The translations under genes were made by a program, and so were the position numbers. Of a stretch of DNA of 51,941 nt, positions 7,761-16,842 are shown piece by piece; position 1 is the stretch's first letter; the number at the start of each line of letters is the position of its first letter. The notes under the pieces were generated by a model that did no database searches, was not told the origin of the DNA, and worked only from the letters and a program-made list of their open reading frames with translations. This DNA comes from Pseudomonas frederiksbergensis (GTDB taxonomy: Bacteria; Pseudomonadota; Gammaproteobacteria; Pseudomonadales; Pseudomonadaceae). The stretch is taken from the NCBI RefSeq assembly GCF_003732665.1, contig NZ_MOBP01000021.1:1-51941 (forward strand), written 5' to 3'.

Positions 7761-8555
7761 TCAATCCTTGTAAGCGGTATCACTGCGTTCCAATTGCCGA
7801 ATAAGCGCATTCCAGTGCCGCGCCACGCCCGGCCCAGTTCCACTCTTGAATGCCTCCGCCTGCTGCTCGACCTTGGCCACCACTTCGGCTGGCGGGAAGA
7901 TCAGCTCGGCGTTGCCACCCGCCTGAGCGGCAATCTGGATATTGCACGCCCGCTCAAGGCCATGCAGTTGCTGGAACGCGTGTTCAACGCTGACACCGGC
8001 GGTCAGCAGACCGTGGTTGCGCAGGATCAACACACTCTTGTCCCCCAGATCCGCCACCAACCGCTCCCGCTCGTCCAGGTCCAGGGCGATGCCTTCGTAA
8101 CCGTGGTAAGCCACGCGCCCGGAGAAACCGATGGAATGCTGGGAAATCGGCAGCAGCCCATCACGCTGGGCGGAGACCGCGATGCCGTCTCGAGTGTGGG
8201 TGTGCAGCACCGCTTGCAGGTCGGGACGCGCACCGTGGATGGCGCTGTGGATCACGTAGCCGGCGTAGTTGATGCCAAGGCCGGTGGGGTCGTCGACGAT
8301 GGTGCCGTCAAGGTCGACCTTGACCAGGTTGGAGGCGCTGATTTCATCGAACAACAGCCCGAAGGCGTTGATCAGGAAATGCTCCTCCGGCCCCGGCACC
8401 CGCGCCGAGAAGTGGGTGTAGATGTGGTCGGTCCACTTGAACAACGCCGCCAACCGGTAGGCCGCAGCCAGTTTGACCCGGACTTCCCATTCTTCGGGGC
8501 TGACGCGCTGGCGGACATTTTTCGAGACGCTGGTTAGCGGGCTGACGCTGCTCAT
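7761..8555 (-). CDS. Class II aldolase/adducin-family protein
   Basis: This 264-residue protein has the class II aldolase zinc ligands His118 and His120 (LHTHTRDG) and His181 (RNHGLLTAG), with a FLINAFGLLFDE phosphate/substrate-loop region at about 60-71. The family includes sugar-phosphate aldolases, MtnB-type dehydratases and uncharacterised decarboxylase-like members; the sequence alone does not decide. Its upstream region carries copy C of the 25-bp site, which places it with the organosulfur genes. It may process the carbon skeleton left after desulfonation; that role is inferred. Confidence 0.85.
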   Translation of the reverse strand: MSSVSPLTSVSKNVRQRVSPEEWEVRVKLAAAYRLAALFKWTDHIYTHFSARVPGPEEHFLINAFGLLFDEISASNLVKVDLDGTIVDDPTGLGINYAGYVIHSAIHGARPDLQAVLHTHTRDGIAVSAQRDGLLPISQHSIGFSGRVAYHGYEGIALDLDERERLVADLGDKSVLILRNHGLLTAGVSVEHAFQQLHGLERACNIQIAAQAGGNAELIFPPAEVVAKVEQQAEAFKSGTGPGVARHWNALIRQLERSDTAYKD

Positions 8556-8618
8556 GGCAAAACTTCCTGGATGGCCTTAACAAGTGCAGTCAGCCTAGGG
8601 GAAGCGAAAAAATAAGAA

Positions 8619-8643
8619 AAAGCACATTTTAATCTAAGCTAAT
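8619..8643 (-). promoter_or_regulatory. 25-bp repeated regulatory site, copy C (aldolase)
   Basis: On the minus strand the site begins ATTAGCTTAGATTAAAA and ends GCTTT, 63 nt before the aldolase start. It keeps the invariant ATTA, TA, A16 and terminal TTT, but position 20 is T instead of G. Confidence 0.5.
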
Positions 8644-8674
8644 TATCATTTTTTTTTATGTCTTGAGCCGAGCA

Positions 8675-9580
8675 TCATGCCGCGCTCTTGATCTTCTGCA
8701 ACGACCCGGCGACCAGTTTGCCAAAGGCATCCACCGGCCCTTGCAGGTTGCCGAGGAAGTGCGGGTAGATCAGCCACAGGTCCATCACTGGTTTGAAGTC
8801 CTTGAGCGGAACCACCGCCAACTGCTCGAAATGTGCACTGCGTTCCAGCAACGGACGCGGCACCAGTCCCAGACCGAGGCCGTCGGCGACCAGGCCCAAT
8901 TGCAATTCGGTGCCGAAGGTTTCCAGGTTGACCCGCAACGCCAGGCCCTGATCCGACAAGGTGCGCTGCAAACCGGCGCGGAAACCACAACCGTCGGGGT
9001 TGAGAATCCAGCCGCTCTGGTAAACGTCAGCCAGTTTGCACGGGCGCTTGGGCACCTGGTCTTTGGCGCACACCACCACCAGTTCCATCTTGCCGATGGA
9101 CTCGCCGACGATGTTGTCCGGGAAAATCTTGCCTGCCGGGAACAGCGCGGCTGCCGCATCCAGTTCGCCGCGTTCGATCTTGCCTACCAATTGACTGCCC
9201 CACCCCGTCGCCACCTGGGCGCGCAATTCCGGATATTCGACGCGCAAATGCTTGAGGGCATCGAGCAGTACCACATCGCCAATGGTTTGCGGCACGCCCA
9301 GGCGCAGCAGGCCGGTGGGAGGTGCGTCGGTGGCCACCAGTTCCCGCAACGCGTCCATTTCCCGAAGGATCAAACGGCACTGTTCATAGACCCGGGTTCC
9401 GATCAAAGTAGGCTTGAGCGGCTTGGTATTGCGGTCGAACAATTCCACGCCCAGGGCTTGCTCAAAGTTCTGCACGCGCCGCGTTATGGCGGGCTGGGTC
9501 AGTTGCAAGGACTCGGCCGCGTGGCTGATGGACTGGCAACGAATCACTTCGACGAAGGCATCGATATCATCAATTTTCAT
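8675..9580 (-). CDS. LysR-family regulator
   Basis: This 301-residue regulator has an N-terminal winged helix-turn-helix (SISHAAESLQLTQPAITRRV, about residues 16-35) and a C-terminal periplasmic-binding-like effector domain. The start at 9580 (MKIDDIDAF) is preferred over an upstream ATG at 9625 because LysR proteins begin with this helix. It is divergent from the thiol dioxygenase-rhodanese operon and upstream of the aldolase, so it probably controls one or both. Copy D of the 25-bp site precedes it, suggesting autoregulation or control by CysB. Confidence 0.9.
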   Translation of the reverse strand: MKIDDIDAFVEVIRCQSISHAAESLQLTQPAITRRVQNFEQALGVELFDRNTKPLKPTLIGTRVYEQCRLILREMDALRELVATDAPPTGLLRLGVPQTIGDVVLLDALKHLRVEYPELRAQVATGWGSQLVGKIERGELDAAAALFPAGKIFPDNIVGESIGKMELVVVCAKDQVPKRPCKLADVYQSGWILNPDGCGFRAGLQRTLSDQGLALRVNLETFGTELQLGLVADGLGLGLVPRPLLERSAHFEQLAVVPLKDFKPVMDLWLIYPHFLGNLQGPVDAFGKLVAGSLQKIKSAA

Positions 9581-9705
9581 TTGGCCCGCACATAGAGAAC
9601 AGTCAATAAGATGTCTGAAAAGCATAGTTCTATTGATGAAATCTGGATAGCCCGAAGCTTCAGGCGTCCAGATCGATAACGATTAACGCTATTCAATCGA
9701 GTTCT

Positions 9706-9730
9706 AAATTCCCTTCAGCTATAAGCTAAT
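9706..9730 (-). promoter_or_regulatory. 25-bp repeated regulatory site, copy D (lysR)
   Basis: On the minus strand the site begins ATTAGCTTATAGC and ends GGAATTT, 125 nt before the LysR start. It lies in the divergent region to the dioxygenase gene, for which no equally good plus-strand copy was found. Confidence 0.5.
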
Positions 9731-9810
9731 CATTTAAAAATTGCATATTAAGCCAAATCATTATGCTTAGATAACCCACATCAACCTTCGAAACCAACGA
9801 TGGAATCGCC

Positions 9811-10419
9811 ATGACCCAGGCCCGACACCCGGAGAGACTCAGAGCATTCATAGGCGCCCTGGCGGAATTGATCGACAGCAACCCCCGCGAGGGTGACCTG
9901 CTGCATCGCGGCGGCAAGCTGCTCGGCCAATTGGTCAGCCATGACGACTGGCTGCCGCAAGACTTCGCCCGCCCCGACCCCGAGCGTTATCAGCAATTCC
10001 TGCTGCATGCCGATTCCCGGCAGCGCTTCAGTGTGGTCAGTTTTGTCTGGGGCCCGGGGCAGCGCACGCCGATCCACGATCATCGGGTCTGGGGCCTGAT
10101 CGGCATGTTGCGCGGCGCGGAATATTCCCAGGGGTTCGCCCGCCACACCGATGGCACGCTGGTGCCCGAGGGCAACCGGATTCAACTGCAGCCCGGCCAG
10201 GTCGAGGCCGTGTCGCCGAAGATTGGCGACATTCATCAAGTCAGCAACGCCTTTGACGACCAGGTGTCGATCAGCATCCATGTCTACGGCGCCAACATCG
10301 GTGCCGTGCGCCGTGCGGTGTATCAGCCTGACGGCAGCGAGAAACTGTTTATCTCCGGTTATTCCAACGCCTTTCTCCCCAACATTTGGGATCTGTCCAA
10401 AGAGAGCCAAGCCTTATGA
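9811..10419 (+). CDS. Cysteine dioxygenase-family thiol dioxygenase (3-mercaptopropionate dioxygenase type)
   Basis: This 202-residue cupin has the 3-His iron site: His89 and His91 (PIHDH) and His142 (GDIHQV). Tyr159 lies in HVYG, near the expected active-site Tyr. Family members add O2 to a thiol to form a sulfinate. In mammalian CDO a Cys crosslinked to Tyr follows the first His pair; here Gly95 is in that region, as in bacterial enzymes that prefer 3-mercaptopropionate. The gene overlaps the next by ATGA. From memory, P. aeruginosa PA2602 (3-mercaptopropionate dioxygenase) is likewise followed by a rhodanese, PA2603, so this is probably the same locus. Confidence 0.88.
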   Translation: MTQARHPERLRAFIGALAELIDSNPREGDLLHRGGKLLGQLVSHDDWLPQDFARPDPERYQQFLLHADSRQRFSVVSFVWGPGQRTPIHDHRVWGLIGMLRGAEYSQGFARHTDGTLVPEGNRIQLQPGQVEAVSPKIGDIHQVSNAFDDQVSISIHVYGANIGAVRRAVYQPDGSEKLFISGYSNAFLPNIWDLSKESQAL

Positions 10420-11999
10420 GCAACGTACTGACCCGCACCTTCGCCGACATTCGAAAGGCCCTGCTGAACAAGGAAGAACTGGCCCTGGTGGATGTGCGCG
10501 AAGAAGCGCCGTTCGCCGAGGCGCATCCGTTGTTCGCGGCCAATATTCCCCTGTCGAAACTGGAACTGGAGGTGTACTCGCGGATTCCACGGCTCGACAC
10601 CCCCGTGACCGTCTACGACAACGGCGAAGGTCTGGCACAGATTGCCGCCCAGCGCTTGCAGGGTTTGGGTTATGTGAACGTTGCCCTGCTGGAAGGTGGT
10701 CTCGACGGTTGGCGCCGGGCCGGTGGCGAGCTGTTTATCGACGTCAACGTGCCGAGCAAGGCCTTTGGCGAATTGGTGGAGAGCCAGCGCCATACGCCGT
10801 CCCTGGCGGCGGAAGAAGTGCAGGCGCTGCTCGACAGCGAGGCCGACGTGGTGGTGCTCGACGCCCGGCGTTTCGATGAATACCAGACCATGAGCATCCC
10901 CACCGGGATCAGCGTGCCGGGGGCGGAGTTGGTACTGCGCGCCAGGGAACTGGCACCGGACCCGGCGACGCGAATCATCGTCAACTGCGCCGGCCGCACC
11001 CGCAGCATCATCGGCACCCAGTCGTTGATCAACTCGGGGATTCCCAACCCGGTTTCAGCCCTGCGCAACGGCACCATTGGCTGGACCCTCGCCGGTCAAC
11101 AACTGCAACACGGCCAGTCGCGCCGGTTTGCCCCGACCAGCGAAGAGCATCGGCACATCGCCGCCCAGGACGCCCGTCGGGTCGCCGACAAAGCCTTGGT
11201 CGGTCGCGCCACCCTGGCTGATCTCCAGCGCTGGCAGCAGGAGTCGACGCGCAGCACTTACCTATTCGATGTGCGCACCCCGGAAGAATTTGAAGCAGGG
11301 CACCTGCCCGGCGCCCGCTCCACACCCGGCGGTCAACTGGTGCAGGAAACCGATCACTTCGCCAGCGTGCGCGGTGCGCGCCTGGTGCTGGTGGATGACG
11401 ATGGCGTTCGGGCCAATATGTCGGCGTCCTGGTTGTCGCAACTGGGTTGGCAAGTGAATGTGCTGGATGACGTGCAGCCGGCACATTTCAGCGAGAAAGG
11501 TGCGTGGCAGGCGCCAGTTCCGGCACCGCAACAGGCTGAGGAAATCAGCCCCGAAACCCTGGCCGAATGGCTGACCCACGGCGACAGCGTGGTGCTGGAT
11601 TTCACCAGCAGCGCCAACTACGTCAAACGCCACATCCCCGGTGCCTGGTGGACGCTGCGCGGGCAATTAAGCGAAGCGTTGCAAAAAGTCCCCGTTGCGC
11701 AACGCTACGTGCTGACCTGCGGCAGCAGCCAATTGGCGCGGCTGGCCGTCGCCGAAGTCGAAGCCCTGACCGGCAAACCGGTGTTCCTGCTCAAGGGCGG
11801 CACGGCCAGTTGGGTCGCCGCGCAACTGCCGCTGGAGGATGGCGAAATACATCTCGCCTCGCCGCGCATCGACCGCTACCGCCGCCCGTACGAAGGCACC
11901 GATAGCCCGCGCGAAGCCATGCAAGCGTATCTGGATTGGGAATATGGCCTGGTCGCGCAACTGGCCCGCGACGCCACCCACGGCTTCTTCGTGATCTAA
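10416..11999 (+). CDS. Four-domain rhodanese-like sulfurtransferase
   Basis: This 527-residue protein has four consecutive rhodanese folds. The catalytic-loop positions are DNGEG (Asp68, no Cys), NCAGRTRS (Cys191), DDDGVR (no Cys, about 327-332) and TCGSSQL (Cys435). Domains 2 and 4 should carry persulfide and domains 1 and 3 look structural. No signal peptide is present. The start at 10416 is chosen because ATGA couples it to the dioxygenase; the frame extends upstream to 10386 without a better site. It may move sulfane sulfur or convert sulfite produced with the dioxygenase. Confidence 0.9.
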   Translation: MSNVLTRTFADIRKALLNKEELALVDVREEAPFAEAHPLFAANIPLSKLELEVYSRIPRLDTPVTVYDNGEGLAQIAAQRLQGLGYVNVALLEGGLDGWRRAGGELFIDVNVPSKAFGELVESQRHTPSLAAEEVQALLDSEADVVVLDARRFDEYQTMSIPTGISVPGAELVLRARELAPDPATRIIVNCAGRTRSIIGTQSLINSGIPNPVSALRNGTIGWTLAGQQLQHGQSRRFAPTSEEHRHIAAQDARRVADKALVGRATLADLQRWQQESTRSTYLFDVRTPEEFEAGHLPGARSTPGGQLVQETDHFASVRGARLVLVDDDGVRANMSASWLSQLGWQVNVLDDVQPAHFSEKGAWQAPVPAPQQAEEISPETLAEWLTHGDSVVLDFTSSANYVKRHIPGAWWTLRGQLSEALQKVPVAQRYVLTCGSSQLARLAVAEVEALTGKPVFLLKGGTASWVAAQLPLEDGEIHLASPRIDRYRRPYEGTDSPREAMQAYLDWEYGLVAQLARDATHGFFVI

Positions 12000-12007
12000 C
12001 CACCGTC

Positions 12008-12154
12008 GTAGCAGCTGCCGAGCAACGCGAGGCTGCGTTCGGCGGCGAAGCCGTCGCAAACCCTGTGCACGCGGTTTACCTGAAACAGCGCGTCGCTTGA
12101 TTTCACGACGGCTGCGCCGCCGAACGCTGCCTCGCGTTGCTCGACAGCTGCTAC
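12008..12154. repeat. Long palindromic intergenic repeat, copy 2
   Basis: Outer arms GTAGCAGCTGCCGAG and its near complement flank inner arms around GGCGGCGAAGCCGTCG. It resembles copies at 5171-5310 and 13169-13310. It sits between the rhodanese and dioxygenase (TauD-type) genes, immediately before leader motif copy 2. Confidence 0.85.
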
Positions 12155-12186
12155 AAAACCCGCCACACACAACATGCACCCCACAT

Positions 12187-12209
12187 CCGACCCCTCTCCA
12201 GGCGGAGGC
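12187..12209 (+). promoter_or_regulatory. Conserved leader motif, copy 2
   Basis: CCGACCCC followed by CCAGGCGGAGGC, 28 nt before the TauD-type ATG. CCTCTC within it is complementary to GAGAGG of the downstream ribosome binding site. Unlike the other three copies, no 25-bp site is found upstream; the long repeat occupies that place. Confidence 0.55.
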
Positions 12210-12237
12210 TGAACCCACAACCGAGAGGAGTTCCACC

Positions 12238-13107
12238 ATGTCCGCAGTCTTGCACCGCACCGACCCACAGCCGCAACCGACCTTGCACGTCATCCGCCTG
12301 GAACCGACCATCGGCGCCGAAATCACCGGGATTGACTTGAGCCAGCCGCTGACACCCGCGCTGCGCGATGAACTGCGCCAGTTGCTGCTGGAACACAAAG
12401 TGATTTTCTTCCGCGATCAGGTCATCAGCACCGAACAGCAGATCGCCTTCGCCCGTGAGTTCGGTGAGCTCTACGTTCACCCGACCACCCAGCAAAACGA
12501 CCCGACGCAACCCCAAGCGCACCTGATTCAAGCCCAGGACGAACGCAAACTCTACGGTCCAAGGATCAGCGGTCGTTGGCACACCGACACCAGTTGGCTG
12601 TTGCGCCCGACCCTCGGCGCGATACTGCGCGCAGTGGATTTGCCACCGGTGGGCGGCGACACCTTGTGGGCCGACACCGGCGCGGTGTATCGCGCCTTGC
12701 CCGATGACCTGCGCGAAGAAATCGACGACCTGCATGTGGTCCATGACTTCAAGAAAGCCCTGGACAAGGTTGGCTACGATTACCCGATTCTCGCTCATCC
12801 GTTGGTGCGCACCCACCCGGAAACCGGTGAGGACGGCTTGTTCATCAACTTCTCGCAGAACCCTTCGGTCATCGGCTGGACGCCGGAGAAGAGCAAGCAA
12901 CTGATCGATCGCCTGCTGCTGGAATTCAACAAGCCCGAACACCAAGTGCGCTTCAAATGGCGTGAAAACTCGGTGGCGTTCTGGGACAACCGCTCGACCC
13001 TGCATTACCCGGTCTACAACTACGGTGATTATCCACGCCGCATGGAACGGGTCCTGATCGCTTATGACGACATTCCACATCGGGTAAAACGCGCCAACGC
13101 GGCCTGA
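12238..13107 (+). CDS. TauD/TfdA-family Fe(II)/2-oxoglutarate dioxygenase
   Basis: This 289-residue enzyme has the iron ligands His115 and Asp117 (WHTDTSW) and His256 (STLHYPVYNY), and a 2-oxoglutarate-binding Arg in PRRMERVLI (about Arg271). The family hydroxylates the carbon next to sulfur; taurine (TauD) and alkyl sulfate esters (AtsK) are the known sulfur substrates. An aromatic or aliphatic sulfate ester or sulfonate is plausible here; the exact substrate cannot be read. The start at 12238 has a GAGAGGAG ribosome binding site. The gene is bracketed by two copies of a long palindromic repeat. Confidence 0.88.
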   Translation: MSAVLHRTDPQPQPTLHVIRLEPTIGAEITGIDLSQPLTPALRDELRQLLLEHKVIFFRDQVISTEQQIAFAREFGELYVHPTTQQNDPTQPQAHLIQAQDERKLYGPRISGRWHTDTSWLLRPTLGAILRAVDLPPVGGDTLWADTGAVYRALPDDLREEIDDLHVVHDFKKALDKVGYDYPILAHPLVRTHPETGEDGLFINFSQNPSVIGWTPEKSKQLIDRLLLEFNKPEHQVRFKWRENSVAFWDNRSTLHYPVYNYGDYPRRMERVLIAYDDIPHRVKRANAA

Positions 13108-13168
13108 CTCCACCCCCAAGAAAAGACCTGGCAACCCCAATGCCGATCAATTAGCCGCCCCACTCCCT

Positions 13169-13310
13169 GTAGCAGCTGCCGAGGCACGAGGCTGCGTTCG
13201 GCGGCGAAGCCGTCGTCAAACCAGAGCACGCGGACTTCCTGAACACCGCATCGCCTGATTTCACGACGGCTTCGCCGCCGAACGCAGCCTCGTACCTCGG
13301 CAGCTGCTAC
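13169..13310. repeat. Long palindromic intergenic repeat, copy 3
   Basis: A 142-bp copy of the element at 12008-12154, with outer arms GTAGCAGCTGCCGAGG and its complement. With copy 2 it brackets the TauD-type gene. Confidence 0.85.
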
Positions 13311-13324
13311 AAACCAGTTTGGCT

Positions 13325-13349
13325 GGCGATTTTTAACTGATCGGTATTT
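13325..13349 (+). promoter_or_regulatory. Weak match to the 25-bp regulatory site
   Basis: TTTTAACTGATCGGTATTT resembles the right half of copy G at 23322-23346 (TAACTAATCGGACTTT). The left half (ATTAACTTA) is not conserved, so this is tentative. It lies 35 nt before the TonB receptor start. Confidence 0.25.
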
Positions 13350-13384
13350 TTGCCTGTGCGTGCAATCTTTCAGGAATTCGCGTC

Positions 13385-15859
13385 ATGACCTCATCCAGCA
13401 CCCGAGTGAAATACGATTATTACGCCGCCGCAGCCTTAAGCCTGTTGACTGCAAGCCTCCAGGTCCACGCCGAAAGCAGCGAGCCGGACAAGACCCTGAG
13501 CACGGTGGTGGTGACCGGCAACCGCGGTAATCAGCCGCGCACCATCACCGACAGCCCCTCGCCCATCGATGTGATCAGCGCCGAGCAATTGCAGGCCAGC
13601 GGCAAGGTCGGCCTCAAGGAATTGCTCGCTCGCCTGCTGCCCTCCTTCAACCTGCCGGCGATCAATGGCGGCGGAACGTCCTGGTCGGTGCGCGGCGTGA
13701 CCATGCGCGGTTTGTCCGGGGATCAGGTGCTGGTACTGGTCAACGGCAAACGCCGACACAACACTGCGCTGATCAACAACCTGGCGCGGATCGGCACGGC
13801 CGCGGTGCCGGTCAACCTCGACCTGATTCCGGTCTCGGCCATCGACCACATCGAAGTGCTGCGCGACGGCGCCTCGGCGCAATATGGCTCCGACGCCATC
13901 GCCGGGGTGATCAATATCATCCTCAAGGAAAACGACAGCGGCGGCAGCGCCGAAACCTCATTCGGGCGTTACGGCAGTGGCGATGGCGACACCGTGCACC
14001 AGACCGTCAACTACGGTTTGGCGCTGCCCAACGACGGCTTCGCCAACCTGGCCCTGGACAGCAAGGAACAGGAACCCTTCGACCGCACCGGCAGCGCCAC
14101 GGGCAATCTGTATTCATCACCCGGTTTCCCCGACAGCCGCGACCAGACCGTCAATCGCCACGGCTGGAACCCCAGCTATGGACTGGGCCGGGAGAAGGTC
14201 ACCAACGCCAGTTACAACCTGGAACTGCCGATCCACGATGACTTGAGGTTCTATTCCTTTTCCACCGCCAGCTACATGGAAACCACCAAAGTCACCGGCA
14301 ACTATCGACCCAACGACATCACCTCCCTGGCCGGCGACCCGGACACGCCCTACCCCGACGGCGTACACGCCCAGCGGCGCAACCGCACCATCGACTTCCA
14401 GTTCGCCGGCGGCTTCAAGGGCGAGGTCGGCGGCTGGAACTATGACGCCAGTTCGACCTGGGGCGAGGACGATTCGACCCTCAATGCCAACAACACCCTA
14501 AACCCGTCCCTGGGGCCAACCAGCCCAACTTCGTTCAACCTGGCGTCGCAGATTTTCGATCAATGGACCAACAACCTCGACTTCAGTCGCGGCTTCGACA
14601 TCGGTCTGAAAAACCCGCTGCAAACCTCGTTCGGTTTTGAATACCGCTGGGAGAAATACCAGATCGAGCCCGGTGACTATGCGTCCTATACGCCGGGTGA
14701 TTATGTGATCCCCAGTGGCCCTTTTGCCGGTCGCACACCGCTACCCGGCCTGGCCTCCTACAACGGCACCAGCCCCGCCGATGCCGGGGAAATCAGCCGC
14801 AGCAACGTCGCCAGTTACGTCGACCTGGGGCTGGACGTGACCGATAAATGGTACGTCGGCACCGCCGCGCGCTACGAGCACTACACCCAGGACATCGGCA
14901 GCACCTGGAGCGGCAAGTTCTCGACCCGCTACAAAATCACCGACGCCTTCGCCCTGCGCGGCACGGTCAACAACGGCTTCCGCGCACCGTCCCTGGCACA
15001 GACCATTTATGCCTCGTCCACCTTCACTTCCGGCGGCGTGGTCAATGGCGAGCAGGTCTCGGTGCCGGTCAAGGTGTTGCCGGTGGACACGCCTGAGGCC
15101 CAGGCTCTGGGCGCGGAAAAGCTCAAGCCGGAAAAGTCCCTGAACTACAGCCTCGGTTTCACTTACGACCCCACGGCAAACTATCGACTGACCACCGACC
15201 TGTATCAGATCGGCATTCGCGACCGCATCGTGTCCACCAGCCTGTTGGGCGGTCCGGCGGTGTCGCAGATCCTTGCCGCTAACGGTTTGTCGCCGGGCTT
15301 GTTCGCCCAGTACTACACCAACGCCGTCGACACCCGCACTCGGGGCATCGACATCGTCAACGAGTACCGCCAGCAACTGGACGAGTACGGCCAGGTACGC
15401 TGGAGCGCGGCCTATAACTGGAACCAGACCAAGATCGAAAAACTCCAGGACAACCCGGCCAAACTCACCAGCCTGGGCTCGAATTACCAGTTGTTCGACC
15501 GCCGTTTGCAGAAGGACCTGACCGTCGCCACGCCGCAATCGAAGCTGATCCTGGCCGCCAACTGGAAAGTCACCGACTACAACTTGAACCTGGCGCTGAC
15601 CCGCTTCGGCAGCTACACCGAGGGCGACAACAACCCGGTGAACGACCGCAAATTCAGCGCCAAATGGATCACCGACCTCGACGCGGCCTACGACCTGACC
15701 AAGCACCTGACTGTGGCCCTGGGCGCGAACAACCTGTTCAACGTGTACCCGGACAAAAACGGCATCAAGGACTGGGCCGGCGGCTACAAATACGGGCAGT
15801 TTTCGCCGTTTGGATTTGGCGGGGCGTATTACTACACGCGGTTGGCTTACAACTTCTGA
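13385..15859 (+). CDS. TonB-dependent outer-membrane receptor
   Basis: This 824-residue receptor has an N-terminal export signal ending near residue 29 (QVHA), a plug domain (LSTVVVTGNRG, then PSPIDVISAEQL, and VLRDGASAQYGSDAIAGVINIIL), and a beta barrel ending in YYYTRLAYNF with the terminal Phe typical of outer-membrane proteins. It is a paralogue of the receptor at 28092-30569: both share VVVTGNRG, PSFNLP and YGSDAI near the N-terminus, and SPFGF plus YYYTRL at the C-terminus. The context suggests uptake of a sulfonate, sulfate ester or sulfur-containing metallophore; the ligand is unknown. Confidence 0.9.
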   Translation: MTSSSTRVKYDYYAAAALSLLTASLQVHAESSEPDKTLSTVVVTGNRGNQPRTITDSPSPIDVISAEQLQASGKVGLKELLARLLPSFNLPAINGGGTSWSVRGVTMRGLSGDQVLVLVNGKRRHNTALINNLARIGTAAVPVNLDLIPVSAIDHIEVLRDGASAQYGSDAIAGVINIILKENDSGGSAETSFGRYGSGDGDTVHQTVNYGLALPNDGFANLALDSKEQEPFDRTGSATGNLYSSPGFPDSRDQTVNRHGWNPSYGLGREKVTNASYNLELPIHDDLRFYSFSTASYMETTKVTGNYRPNDITSLAGDPDTPYPDGVHAQRRNRTIDFQFAGGFKGEVGGWNYDASSTWGEDDSTLNANNTLNPSLGPTSPTSFNLASQIFDQWTNNLDFSRGFDIGLKNPLQTSFGFEYRWEKYQIEPGDYASYTPGDYVIPSGPFAGRTPLPGLASYNGTSPADAGEISRSNVASYVDLGLDVTDKWYVGTAARYEHYTQDIGSTWSGKFSTRYKITDAFALRGTVNNGFRAPSLAQTIYASSTFTSGGVVNGEQVSVPVKVLPVDTPEAQALGAEKLKPEKSLNYSLGFTYDPTANYRLTTDLYQIGIRDRIVSTSLLGGPAVSQILAANGLSPGLFAQYYTNAVDTRTRGIDIVNEYRQQLDEYGQVRWSAAYNWNQTKIEKLQDNPAKLTSLGSNYQLFDRRLQKDLTVATPQSKLILAANWKVTDYNLNLALTRFGSYTEGDNNPVNDRKFSAKWITDLDAAYDLTKHLTVALGANNLFNVYPDKNGIKDWAGGYKYGQFSPFGFGGAYYYTRLAYNF

Positions 15860-15868
15860 TGGCCGACC

Positions 15869-16770
15869 TGTAGGAGCGAGGCTTGCCCGCGAAAGCGGTT
15901 TCCCATTCAACATGGATGGTGGCTGACACACCGCCTTCGCGAGCAAGCCCGCTCCCACAAGGGACCTTCGGTGGGCACAAAATCTGCGCTCTACGATGAT
16001 CAACTGTGGGAGCGGGCTTGCTCGCGAAAGCGGTTTCCCTTTCAACATGGATAGTGGCTGACCCGACGCCTTCGCGAGCAAGCTCGCTCCCACAAGGGAC
16101 CTTCGGTGGGCACAAAATCTGCGCCCTACGATGATCAACTGTGGGAGCGGGCTTGCTCGCGAAAGCGGTTTCCCTTTCAACATGGATAGTGGCTGACCCG
16201 ACGCCTTCGCGAGCAGGCTCGCTCCCACAGGGGACCTTCGGTGGTCACAAAATCTGCGCCCTACGATGATCAACTGTGGGAGCGGGCTTGCTCGCGAAAG
16301 CGGTTTCCCTTTCAACATGGATAGTGACTGACCCGACGCCTTCGCGAGCAGGCTCGCTCCCACAGGGGACCTTCGGTGGGCACAAAATCTGCGCTCTACG
16401 ATGATCCACTGTGGGAGCGGGCTTGCTCGCGAAAGCGGTTTCCCTTTCAACATGGATAGTGGCTGACACACTGCCTTCGCGAGCAAGCCCGCTCCCAAAA
16501 GGGACTTTCGGTGGGCACAAAATCTGCGCCCTACGATGATCCACTGTGGGAGCGAGCCTGCTCGCGAAAGCGGTTTCACCTTCAACATGGATGGTGGCTG
16601 ACACACTGCCTTCGCGAGCAAGCCCGCTCCCACAAGGGACCTTCGGTGGGCACAAAATCTGCGCCCTACGATGATCAACTGTGGGAGCGGGCTTGCTCGC
16701 GAAAGCGGTTTCACCATCAACATGGATGGTGGCTGACACACTGCCTTCGCGAGCAAGCCCGCTCCCACAG
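15869..16770. repeat. Tandem REPIN array, seven units, 135-bp period
   Basis: Seven REP doublets lie head to tail. The left REP starts are at 15870, 16006, 16141, 16276, 16411, 16546 and 16681, i.e. an almost constant 135-bp step. Each unit contains a doublet with the spacer AACATGGATRGTGRCTGAC and a unique inter-unit sequence (ACCTTCGGTGGGCACAAAAT and following). It fills most of the gap 15860-16953. Long minus-strand open frames over it are artefacts of the repeat. Confidence 0.93.
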
Positions 16771-16842
16771 GGGATTTGTGTTTTGCCCCAATTAAATGCA
16801 TTTATTTCATATTGATCATCCCGATAATCAACTTACTTAATA

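Noticed and set aside
9731..9810. A plus-strand 25-bp site before the thiol dioxygenase gene
   Set aside because: ATTATGCTTAGATAAC fits only with an inserted base and lacks the terminal TTT.
12174..12212. A 12-codon leader peptide covering leader motif copy 2
   Set aside because: The frame exists only in this copy; the other three copies have no ATG or shared frame, so the motif is not conserved as protein.
15869..16770. CRISPR-like regular repeats
   Set aside because: The units are 135 bp, each contains an inverted REP pair, spacers are nearly identical and no cas gene is present.
14741..16801. 686-residue minus-strand open frame
   Set aside because: It is formed by read-through of the REPIN array plus the antisense of a TonB receptor, and has no ribosome binding site or family match.
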